From contig PWGE01000084.1 in the NCBI GenBank assembly GCA_003554345.1, positions 1-7,685 of the forward strand: a stretch of DNA of 7,685 nucleotides, given 5' to 3'. The translations under genes and the position numbers were made by a program. Origin of the DNA: T1SED10-198M sp003554345 [NCBI: Candidatus Sumerlaeota bacterium]. GTDB taxonomy: Bacteria > Sumerlaeota > T1SED10-198M. This document shows, piece after piece, positions 1 to 6,387 of the stretch (position 1 is the stretch's first letter; the number at the start of each line of letters is the position of its first letter). The notes under the pieces were generated by a model. It was not told the DNA's origin. It saw nothing but the letters and a program-made list of their open reading frames with translations, and ran no database searches.

Positions 1-2
1 AG

Positions 3-233
3 GGAGAAGATATAGAGGAAGCACGCCGCTTTTTAGAAGAAGCAACAATGGCTTTGGAAATAATAATTGAAGAATTTGGATTGCCGGAAGAAGTAACCCT
101 TTTTCGAATCCACTGCCCTATGGCTTTTGATGATGAGGGTGCTGATTGGTTTTCTGATGAAGAGGAGGTGCTCAATCCGTATTTTGGTGAGGCGATGTTA
201 CGGTGTGGTGAGATTGAAGAAACACTCCCCTGA
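3..233 (+). CDS. cusB: CusB-like RND efflux periplasmic adaptor, C-terminal fragment
   Basis: The reading frame is open from the left edge (first full codon at 3) to TGA at 231-233, giving the last 76 residues of a longer protein. The ATG at 48 is internal, not a true start. The fragment opens with a charged amphipathic helix and ends in a small domain with the pattern HCPMAF, a Trp, then NPYFGEAML and RCGE. This matches the C-terminal metal-binding domain (DUF3347-like) found on many CusB-type membrane fusion proteins. The Cys (codon 114-116), neighbouring Met, and second Cys (codon 204-206) are plausible soft-metal ligands. The parent protein would bridge the inner-membrane pump CusA and an outer-membrane channel in the periplasm and hand over Cu(I)/Ag(I). 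The gene sits 100 bp upstream of cusA on the same strand, the usual order. The N-terminal lipoyl and barrel domains lie outside the window, so the assignment rests on this tail and on context. Confidence 0.85.
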   Translation, partial: GEDIEEARRFLEEATMALEIIIEEFGLPEEVTLFRIHCPMAFDDEGADWFSDEEEVLNPYFGEAMLRCGEIEETLP

Positions 234-275
234 TGTGACAAGTCTTTCATGATAACTTCAGGAAGGTAGAAAGAT

Positions 276-332
276 ATGAAAACAATATCTCCCGGCAGAT
301 CTTCCCATGGGAAAATAAATAAAGAGATATAG
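276..332 (+). CDS. possible 18-codon leader ORF just upstream of cusA
   Basis: ATG at 276 opens an 18-residue frame, MKTISPGRSSHGKINKEI, ending with TAG at 330-332, one base before the cusA ATG (TAG-C-ATG). An AGGAAGG at 260-266 lies 9 bases upstream and is a better Shine-Dalgarno than the weak AAAGAG in front of cusA itself, so termination here could feed ribosomes to cusA. The peptide has no recognisable family. An ORF this short could be chance, so this is a suggestion based only on ribosome-site quality and tight spacing. Confidence 0.3.
   Translation: MKTISPGRSSHGKINKEI
302..313. repeat. 12-bp perfect palindrome TTCCCATGGGAA
   Basis: TTCCCATGGGAA reads identically on both strands and sits 21 bp before the cusA start. 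Its core TTCCCATGGG recurs at 7410-7419 downstream of the permease. It could be a dimeric regulator site or a small hairpin near the ribosome binding region; nothing else in the sequence shows which. Confidence 0.4.
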
Positions 333-333
333 C

Positions 334-3300
334 ATGGTAAAACGCTTGATCCGCTTTTGTTTATATAGTCCATTTATTGTAGGTCTGATAGTTTTATTAA
401 CCATTTTGTTTGGATTAATGACAGCACCCTTTGATTGGGATCTGGGCTTTTTTCCTCGTGATCCTGTACCGGTCGATGCCATTCCGGATATTGGGGAGAA
501 TCAACAGATTGTCTTTACTGAATGGATGGGTCGTTCACCGGAAGATATCGAAGATCAAATAACATATCCGCTTACCATTGCCCTTATGGGTATTCCCCAT
601 GTTGAAGAAGTGAGAAGTTTTTCTTACTTTGGGTTTTCACAGATTTATGTGGTTTTTGACGAGGGAGTAGACTTTTACTGGTCTCGTAGCCGAATAATAG
701 AAAAACTCAACAGTCTGCCGGCAGGTGAGCTTCCGGATGGAGTAGAACCGACCCTTGGTCCGGATGCTACAGCGCTGGGACAGATATTCTGGTACACTTT
801 GCAGGGCCGTGATCCTCATGGAAATCCTGTAGGTGGCTGGGACCTGGAAGAACTGAGAACTATCCAGGACTGGTACGTTCGTTATTATCTGTGGGGAGCA
901 AGAGGTATAGCTGAAGTTGCCAGTGTTGGTGGTTTTCAAAAAGAATATCAGGTTGATGTGGACCCCGATGCTATGCGGCAATACGGCGTTGATATAAAAA
1001 AGATTTCCCGGGCTGTTCGCCGCTCAAATCTGGATGTGGGTGCCAGGAATATTGAAATCAATCGGGCGGAATACCTTATCCGAAGCAGTGGTTTTGTCCA
1101 GGACAAAGAGGATATTGAGAATACTGTCGTAACCGTCAGAGAAAATATTCCGGTACGTATTAAAGATGTTGCAAAAGTAACAAGTGGTCCTGCTCAAAGA
1201 CGAGGGGCACTGGATGTTGATGGATCAGAAGCAGTGGGTGGGGTGGTAACGGTGCGAGATGGTTATAATCCTCTGGAGGCTATTCATAATGTTAAAGAAG
1301 TGATTGCCGATATTGAACCTGGTCTCCCTCGTAAACCGTACATTGATTACGATAAGGTTACCTTTGCAGAAACGGCTGATTTCGCTGCACGCCATGGATT
1401 TCAGGGTTATAAAGATGGTGCTGTAAATGAAGAGGGTTGGTTGGAATGGCTGGACAATACAGATCATAACGATTGGCCTGATTGGATTACCATCAGCCAA
1501 CTGGAAATTGTTCCTTTTTATGATCGCACTGAACTTATTTATGAGACATTGGGAACTCTTGGAACTGCCTTGAGCGAAGAAATACTGGTAACAATTATTG
1601 TTATAGTAGTTCTCCTGGGTCATCTGGCGAGTTCACTGCTTGTGAGTAGCGTCCTCCCTCTCTCTGTGCTGGCATGCTTTATCATGATGAAAGTGTTAGG
1701 CGTTGATGCTAATATTGTTTCTCTTTCGGGAATTGCTATTTCAATTGGTGCCATCGTTGATATGTCTATTATTATCTGTGAGAATGTTTTCCGACACCTC
1801 CAGGAAGCTCCACCTGATAAGGATAAGAAAAAGGTTGTTTTAGAAGGTGCTTCAGAGGTGGGAAATGCTGTGCTTACTGCGGTTTCTACCACCGTGATAA
1901 GCTTTATGGCTGTATTTACCATGACAGGGCCGGAAGGCCGGCTGTTTCGACCACTTGCTTTTACCTTTACCAGTATGCTGGTGGCTTCCATTCTTATTGC
2001 TCTTACAGTAATGCCGGTGGCGGGATATCTGGTATTTTCGTTGAAATTGTCCGGCAGAACGCTTAGAACTTTCTTCCTTTTATTGCTGGGAGGAGTTGGT
2101 TTCTCCCTGATTGTGATATGGCAATGGTTTATTGCGGGTGCCGTTCTTTTGCTCGCTGTAATCTGCTGGTTTAGCCGGGAATATCTCTCGGAAAAAGGGA
2201 AAAAGATTCTTTCTCGAGGCTTTCTTGTACTGCTGTCATTCTTTTTATTGTTTGTCCTCGCAGGATACTGGGAACCTCTGGGAGCAGAAGCGGGTAGAAC
2301 CGGAAACCTTCTTTTCTTGGTTGTGGTGTTTGGTGGTCTTCTGGTTACCCTGGAGATGATAAAACGTTATTATCCCATTATATTGAGATGGTGTTTGCTT
2401 CATACAAAAACTTTTCTCGCCATTCCATTGTTTATTGTGATAGCTGGTATTGTCATATGGCTTGGCTTCAGTCGGGTATTTTTCTTTATTCCGGCGACGC
2501 TTGAAAAAATTGGTTTGGACAGGACTGAAATGGAACATACCACTCTGTGGATGGAAGGAGACAATCTTTTCCCGGGTATGGGTCGGGAATTTATGCCTGC
2601 GCTGGATGAAGGATCTTTTCTATGGATGCCTACCATAGGAACTCATGCCTCTATCGGGGAGGCTCTGGAGGTATTAGCAGAGCAGGATGAGGCTTTTGCT
2701 CGCATTCCTGAAGTCAAAACAGTAGCGGGGAAAATAGGAAGAGCAGATTCACCTCTGGATCCTGCCCCTATTTCTATGATTGAAACGGTAATTCACTATA
2801 AATCAGAATATAAAACGGATGAAGATGGAAGAAGATTACATTTTAAATATGACCGGCAAGAAGAAGAATTTATCAGAGACCAGAATGGAGATTTAATACC
2901 TGATGCAGGCGGAATGCCCTTTCGCCAGTGGAGAGACCACATCAAGTCTCCTGATGATATCTGGGAAGATATAGTGGAAGCTGGAGATATGATGGGGAGT
3001 ACGTCGGCGCCACGGCTTCAACCCATAGAAACCCGTCTGGTAATGCTTCAGACAGGAATGCGGGCGCCGATGGGAGTAAAGGTTTTTGGTCCCGATTTGG
3101 AGTCTTTAGAACAAGTGGCTCTTGATATTGAGAGTTTACTGCAGGAGGTGCCTTCAATTCAACCTGCTACCGTCCGTGCCGATAGAGTGGTAGGTAAACC
3201 ATATTTTGTTATTGAACCGAAACGGGAAGCCCTTGCCAGACATGGTATGAGTATGCAGGATGTTCAGGAAGTTATAGAAGTAGCTATTGGCGGTAAACAT

Positions 3301-4395
3301 CTGACGCGTACTGTGGAGGGCCGTGAAAGATTTGGAATACGTGTCCGATATAAACGGGAATTACGTGATGACCTGGAAAAACTGGGTAGAATACTGCTGC
3401 CGGCAATGAATGGAGAGTACCAGGTGCCTCTTGAAGAGGTGGCTGATATTGACTATGAAAGGGGGCCCATGGTTATCAAAAGTGAGGACACCTATCCAGT
3501 GGCCTATGTCACCTTTGGAATGCAAACAGGCCATTCAGAAGTAGATGTGGTGGAAGAAGCAGAGGCACATCTTCAAAGGGCGGTCAATGATGGAACCCTT
3601 TCTCTCCCGGAAGGAGTAACGTTTCGCTTTGCAGGGGAGTATGAACAACAAGTACGAGCCCAGCAGACTCTCTCAGTCATTCTTCCCCTTTCGTTGTTGA
3701 TCATCCTTACGATTCTGTATTTTCAATTTAAATCTGCAAAGGTTTCTTTCCTGGTCTTTCTATCCATTTTGCTGGCGTGGAGCGGGGGTTTTATACTGCT
3801 GTGGCTCTACGGAGAACCCTGGTTTATGAATTTTTCGTTTTATGGAGTTAATCTCCGTGATCTTTTCAATATGGAAACATATAATCTCAGTGTGGCAGTA
3901 TGGGTGGGATTTCTTGCTTTATTTGGTATAGCAGTAGATGACAGTGTGGTAATGGGGACCCATTTGGAACAGGTTTTTTCCCGGTCTTGTCCCTCTGACA
4001 GGGAATCCATCCATAAAGCTGTGATAGAGGCGGGAAGCAAAAGAATAAGACCCTGCTTGATGACAAGTGCTACTACCATTCTTGCCCTTCTTCCTGTTTT
4101 GACCTCTACCGGCAGGGGGGCTGATGTTATGATTCCTATGGCTATACCGGCGGTAGGTGGTATGACTTTTGTAGTCCTTTCTAATTTCATGGTTCCGGTA
4201 TTGTATGCTGTCTTGAAAAAAGAAGAAATCTCAGGTAAACAACAAAAGTCCTGGAAAAAAAGGATTGTAATTTTTCTTATTGTATCAGCTATTGGAGCAG
4301 TGATATTTTTACATCGTTCAGAAGCTGAAAGAATACGTGAGAACGATACCCAGCAAGAAGAAATGCCGGAGGAAGATCCGCACCGTTTTCATTAA
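334..4395 (+). CDS. cusA: CusA-type heavy-metal efflux RND permease, enlarged (1353 aa)
   Basis: Inner-membrane, proton-driven pump of the HME-RND family, probably exporting Cu(I)/Ag(I). The start is supported by the family-like N-terminus, with TM1 at about residues 12-30 followed by a PVDAIPDI segment. Family landmarks include WSRSRIIEKLN, ELPDGVEPTLGPDA, EVASVGGFQKEYQV, YDRTELI (396-402) and TM4 GIAISIGAIVD with Asp476. The CusA methionine triad and acidic residue appear conserved: Met765 (FLWMP), Met815 and Glu817 (ISMIET), Met904 (RLVML). It is about 300 residues longer than E. coli CusA (1047). The extra length comes from an insertion at about 344-393, four extra hydrophobic segments at about 580-674, a charged insertion at about 822-880, a spacer at about 1160-1186 between TM9 and TM10, and a C-terminal extension with a further hydrophobic helix (1310-1326) and a charged tail. 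TM10 carries Asp1202-Asp1203; the TM11 position of the CusA Lys is Cys1241. It lies directly downstream of cusB. Family certain; substrate inferred. Confidence 0.96.
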   Translation: MVKRLIRFCLYSPFIVGLIVLLTILFGLMTAPFDWDLGFFPRDPVPVDAIPDIGENQQIVFTEWMGRSPEDIEDQITYPLTIALMGIPHVEEVRSFSYFGFSQIYVVFDEGVDFYWSRSRIIEKLNSLPAGELPDGVEPTLGPDATALGQIFWYTLQGRDPHGNPVGGWDLEELRTIQDWYVRYYLWGARGIAEVASVGGFQKEYQVDVDPDAMRQYGVDIKKISRAVRRSNLDVGARNIEINRAEYLIRSSGFVQDKEDIENTVVTVRENIPVRIKDVAKVTSGPAQRRGALDVDGSEAVGGVVTVRDGYNPLEAIHNVKEVIADIEPGLPRKPYIDYDKVTFAETADFAARHGFQGYKDGAVNEEGWLEWLDNTDHNDWPDWITISQLEIVPFYDRTELIYETLGTLGTALSEEILVTIIVIVVLLGHLASSLLVSSVLPLSVLACFIMMKVLGVDANIVSLSGIAISIGAIVDMSIIICENVFRHLQEAPPDKDKKKVVLEGASEVGNAVLTAVSTTVISFMAVFTMTGPEGRLFRPLAFTFTSMLVASILIALTVMPVAGYLVFSLKLSGRTLRTFFLLLLGGVGFSLIVIWQWFIAGAVLLLAVICWFSREYLSEKGKKILSRGFLVLLSFFLLFVLAGYWEPLGAEAGRTGNLLFLVVVFGGLLVTLEMIKRYYPIILRWCLLHTKTFLAIPLFIVIAGIVIWLGFSRVFFFIPATLEKIGLDRTEMEHTTLWMEGDNLFPGMGREFMPALDEGSFLWMPTIGTHASIGEALEVLAEQDEAFARIPEVKTVAGKIGRADSPLDPAPISMIETVIHYKSEYKTDEDGRRLHFKYDRQEEEFIRDQNGDLIPDAGGMPFRQWRDHIKSPDDIWEDIVEAGDMMGSTSAPRLQPIETRLVMLQTGMRAPMGVKVFGPDLESLEQVALDIESLLQEVPSIQPATVRADRVVGKPYFVIEPKREALARHGMSMQDVQEVIEVAIGGKHLTRTVEGRERFGIRVRYKRELRDDLEKLGRILLPAMNGEYQVPLEEVADIDYERGPMVIKSEDTYPVAYVTFGMQTGHSEVDVVEEAEAHLQRAVNDGTLSLPEGVTFRFAGEYEQQVRAQQTLSVILPLSLLIILTILYFQFKSAKVSFLVFLSILLAWSGGFILLWLYGEPWFMNFSFYGVNLRDLFNMETYNLSVAVWVGFLALFGIAVDDSVVMGTHLEQVFSRSCPSDRESIHKAVIEAGSKRIRPCLMTSATTILALLPVLTSTGRGADVMIPMAIPAVGGMTFVVLSNFMVPVLYAVLKKEEISGKQQKSWKKRIVIFLIVSAIGAVIFLHRSEAERIRENDTQQEEMPEEDPHRFH

Positions 4396-4400
4396 GAACT
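4316..4400 (+). repeat. direct repeat copy A: intact 3' end of cusA
   Basis: The last codons of cusA, its TAA stop and a few bases beyond form the intact copy of an 85-bp direct repeat. It aligns without gaps to 5822-5906 at a constant offset of 1506 bp, with 11 mismatches counted by eye (about 87% identity). The repeat encodes the charged C-terminal tail, outside the transport core. Confidence 0.9.
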
Positions 4401-4453
4401 GGAAGGATAAATTGATCAGAAGATAAAGGAAAAATAGAGAAAAAATTTTATAC

Positions 4454-4460
4454 AGGAGGT
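4454..4460 (+). promoter_or_regulatory. strong Shine-Dalgarno of the GLUG gene
   Basis: AGGAGGT lies 7 bases before the ATG at 4468, a near-perfect anti-SSU match at ideal spacing. It fixes the start of the GLUG protein and is much stronger than the site in front of cusA. No clear promoter was found in the 72-bp gap after cusA, so co-transcription with cusA is possible. Confidence 0.85.
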
Positions 4461-4467
4461 ATAAATT

Positions 4468-5640
4468 ATGATTACTTCAGGAACCTTAAGGAAACATTTT
4501 GAGAGGGTTTTTTATATCGCCCTTTTTATAGGGGCTGGTGTAATGGTTATTGGCGGGAGCTATGCGGGAGGGTTGGGAACTACTCAGAATCCCTACCAGG
4601 TGGCTACTGCCGATCAGCTGAACAACATACGAAATGATCTGGATGCTCATTTTGTACAAACTGCTGACATTGATCTTGCTGCATATAGTGCAGGAGAAGG
4701 ATGGGAGCCGATAGGAGAGTGGCCTGATGGATTCACGGGCTCTTTTGAGGGGAATGATAATATTATAACCGGCCTGTTTATCGATCGCCCTCAATCAGAT
4801 TTTGAGGTGGGACTTTTTGGATATATACAAGAACCAGAAGAAGAAGAACCAGCAGAACTTACAGGCATTGTACTGGAAAACGTTGATGTTACCGGTAGAA
4901 ATGGTGTTGGTGCACTGGTTGGATCAAATGATGGTGGTGAACTTATTAATTGCCGGGCTACTGGCGACGTCTCGGGAGAAATGCTGGTCGGACTCCTTGT
5001 TGGTTCAAATAACGGATCTATTACCGGAAGTTCTGCGGAGGGAACGGCATCAGGTGATGACTATGTTGGCGGTTTGAGCGGTACTAATGAAGGTCCCATA
5101 ATTGACAGTTATGCTGATGCAGTAGTCCAGGGAAATAATGAAATGACTGGAGGACTAGTCGGTTGGAGCATTGGTCCAATTACAGGGAGCTATGCCCTTG
5201 GCTCCGTATCCGGTGATCTTCATGTGGGCGGACTGACAGGAGCAAACAGCGATAAGATTGAAGAAAGTTATTCACTGGCGGCTGTTTCTGGAGGAGACAA
5301 TGCCGGGGGATTAAGTGGCGTAAACGCTCAAGCAGCAGAAATAATATATAGTTTCGCTGCCGGAGCGGTTTCGGGTCAAAATGATACTGGAGGCCTTGTG
5401 GGATATAATGATGATGGCACGATTGCTGATTCATACTACGATGAAGATGAGAGCGGACAGAGTGATGTAGGTAAGGGAATTCCTCTCTCTACTTCACAAA
5501 TGAAGCAACAGACCTCCTTTACCGGATGGAATTTTCAAGACATATGGGATATGTCGGATCCAGCTACCGCTTTCGAAGGTTATCCTGTTTTACAGTGGCA
5601 GGAAGTACCCACTGAGATTCGAGACTGGTTTGTTTATTAA
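4468..5640 (+). CDS. secreted GLUG-repeat protein
   Basis: A 390-residue exported protein of unknown function. It starts with a signal peptide: basic residues at 8-13, a hydrophobic core at 14-30 and a likely cleavage after SYA (residue 33). Residues about 36-120 resemble the region that commonly precedes GLUG repeats (NPYQVATADQLNNIR, FVQTADIDL, FTGSFEGN, GLFGYI). After an acidic run (EPEEEEPAE, 122-130), about seven GLUG units (PF07581 type) of 24-28 residues occupy about 147-325, each like xVGGLVGxNxGxIxxSYAxGxVSG. They probably stack as a beta-solenoid. A typical closing segment follows (STSQMKQQ, TGWNFQDIW, then YPVLQWQ). No sortase motif and no clear type IX sorting domain is visible. 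GLUG proteins are usually surface or extracellular, sometimes linked to adhesion. The gene follows cusA by 72 bp but is bracketed by two copies of the cusA 3' end, so it may be a passenger and not a pump component. Confidence 0.9.
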   Translation: MITSGTLRKHFERVFYIALFIGAGVMVIGGSYAGGLGTTQNPYQVATADQLNNIRNDLDAHFVQTADIDLAAYSAGEGWEPIGEWPDGFTGSFEGNDNIITGLFIDRPQSDFEVGLFGYIQEPEEEEPAELTGIVLENVDVTGRNGVGALVGSNDGGELINCRATGDVSGEMLVGLLVGSNNGSITGSSAEGTASGDDYVGGLSGTNEGPIIDSYADAVVQGNNEMTGGLVGWSIGPITGSYALGSVSGDLHVGGLTGANSDKIEESYSLAAVSGGDNAGGLSGVNAQAAEIIYSFAAGAVSGQNDTGGLVGYNDDGTIADSYYDEDESGQSDVGKGIPLSTSQMKQQTSFTGWNFQDIWDMSDPATAFEGYPVLQWQEVPTEIRDWFVY

Positions 5641-5686
5641 AAAACCCCGTATATTAAACATGATGACAGGTTTTGTATTCCGCTGA

Positions 5687-5715
5687 TATAGGCGGGAAAT
5701 AAGCCTGTAGTTTTT
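5687..5715 (+). terminator. candidate rho-independent terminator after the GLUG gene
   Basis: TATAGGC (5687-5693) pairs with GCCTGTA (5703-5709), seven pairs including one G-T wobble, with a 9-base loop. One base later comes TTTTT (5711-5715). It lies 47 bp after the GLUG stop, where a terminator is expected. The stem is short and of modest stability. Confidence 0.45.
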
Positions 5716-5802
5716 AAGTCGTTTCGCAGAAATGGTGCCATTTGGTGCAATGCCTGTATACTATCAGGGTATGATTTGAAATAAATCTTTGCACCGGTGT
5801 AA
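5716..5802. other. non-coding stretch with potential secondary structure
   Basis: No gene is seen. GGTGCAA (5744-5750) can pair with TTGCACC (5789-5795), and CACCGGTG at 5792-5799 is a palindrome. Short stretches here faintly recall the cusA region encoding TM12 (for example a Pro-Val-x-Tyr coding match near 5753-5764), which would fit an older, larger duplicate, but the frame and spacing do not hold and this cannot be shown by eye. Confidence 0.25.
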
Positions 5803-5901
5803 GGAGAAATAGTTTTAAGGTGTTCAGAAAGTGAAAGAATACGTGAGAACTATACCCAGCAAGAAGTAACGCCGGAGGAAGATCCGCATCTCCATCATTA
5901 A
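5803..5901 (+). pseudogene. orphan duplicate of the cusA 3' end (remnant)
   Basis: Read in the frame of 5821, this encodes a second version of the CusA C-terminal tail ending at TAA (5899-5901), exactly aligned with the cusA stop. Over the final 26 codons, 19 residues match the intact tail, with blocks such as ERIREN, TQQE and PEEDPH shared. An in-frame stop at 5800-5802 closes the frame upstream and there is no start codon or ribosome site, so it is not translated as such. Most of the changed codons are non-synonymous, as expected for unconstrained decay. It is best read as the remains of a duplicated or rearranged cusA. The 85-bp core (5822-5906) is copy B of the direct repeat. Confidence 0.85.
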
Positions 5902-5906
5902 AAACT
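5822..5906 (+). repeat. direct repeat copy B of the cusA 3' end
   Basis: Gap-free partner of 4316-4400, with 11 mismatches in 85 positions; similarity continues a few bases past the stop codon and then fades. Together the two copies bracket the GLUG gene. Confidence 0.88.
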
Positions 5907-6327
5907 CAGAGAAAGTCATTAGGGAAAAGCGGTTTGGACTGCATAAAGACTTTAAAGGAGGGTAATAGTCAGCAGTTTTACAAAAAGAACCAGGAATGTG
6001 GAAAATGAGTTAAGAAAAAGATACAATTTTCTATTGCTTTAAAAATTTTTCAGAAACCAGTCTTAAAAGTAATGGTATACATCTTGATATAAATGAATCA
6101 GGGTGAAAATAACGTAAAATAGGAATGAGCAATATTAACTACCCCGGATAAAATGAGGTGCACATAAACTTTTGGTAGAGGAAAGTGAGGGAAGGTGAGA
6201 GGGCTCCGATAAAGAAAGATTGTTATTGAAATATAATTAGAGGCTCGATAATACTATTGACCATGGAAACTAGCTGGTTTACCTTCCTTATAATATAATA
6301 TTGGTGGGAAGTCTTCTGGAGAAAAAC
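5907..6327. other. about 420 bp without a recognisable gene
   Basis: Both strands are broken by frequent stops. Notable points are an AAAGGAGGG at 5954-5962 that resembles a strong ribosome site but has no ATG, GTG or TTG at a suitable distance; an AT-rich palindrome AAAAATTTTT at 6041-6050; and an imperfect repeat (AGAGGGCTCCGATAA at 6198-6212, AGAGGCTCGATAA at 6239-6251). From 5962 one frame runs open for 27 codons before a stop but matches nothing I recognise. No tRNA or known RNA fold was seen. The stretch may be decayed coding DNA. Confidence 0.4.
6289..6299 (+). promoter_or_regulatory. possible -10 doublet upstream of the permease
   Basis: TATAATATAAT contains two overlapping perfect -10 hexamers (6289-6294 and 6294-6299) about 30 bp before the leader ORF. 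No good -35 lies 16-19 bp upstream; the nearest strong match, TTGACC at 6257-6262, is 26 bp from the first hexamer, too far for a standard promoter. CTTCC and GGAAG flank the element as a short inverted repeat. Confidence 0.35.
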
Positions 6328-6387
6328 ATGTTTGAAAAAATATTACTGTATTACCGAAAAATATTATTATTTGAGGATACTACATGA
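6328..6387 (+). CDS. 19-codon leader ORF translationally coupled to the permease
   Basis: ATG at 6328 opens MFEKILLYYRKILLFEDTT, ending with TGA at 6385-6387, which overlaps the permease start as ATGA (6384-6387). GGAG at 6318-6321, six bases upstream, is a good ribosome site. The peptide is hydrophobic and basic and contains two similar halves, EKILL and RKILL, from a DNA near-repeat at 6334-6345 and 6356-6366. The permease's own ribosome site (GAGGA, 6373-6377) lies inside this ORF, so translation of the leader would pass over it. This is the classical layout of a coupled leader peptide. No protein family is recognised, and expression is unproven. Confidence 0.5.
   Translation: MFEKILLYYRKILLFEDTT

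Noticed and set aside
48-233. A separate 61-residue gene starting at ATG 48
   Set aside because: The frame stays open to the window edge and the sequence is the C-terminal metal-binding domain of a CusB-like adaptor, so the ATG is internal.
637-981. Antisense ORFs inside cusA (637-981, 1225-1623, 1620-1991, 2245-2538, 3840-4190 and others)
   Set aside because: They lie opposite a well-recognised coding frame and show no domain or plausible composition.
4802-5077. Alternative-frame and antisense ORFs inside the GLUG gene (4802-5077, 5180-5434, 4486-4794)
   Set aside because: They are by-products of the repetitive GLUG coding sequence and make no sense as proteins.
5822-5906. Integrase attachment site (attR) for a mobile element
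   Set aside because: No integrase or recombinase is encoded between the copies, and the 13% divergence is more than expected for a recent att duplication; kept only as one possible explanation.
6257-6294. Standard or MerR-type promoter formed by TTGACC and TATAAT
   Set aside because: The 26-bp spacing is too long for sigma-70 (about 17) and for MerR-type promoters (19-20).
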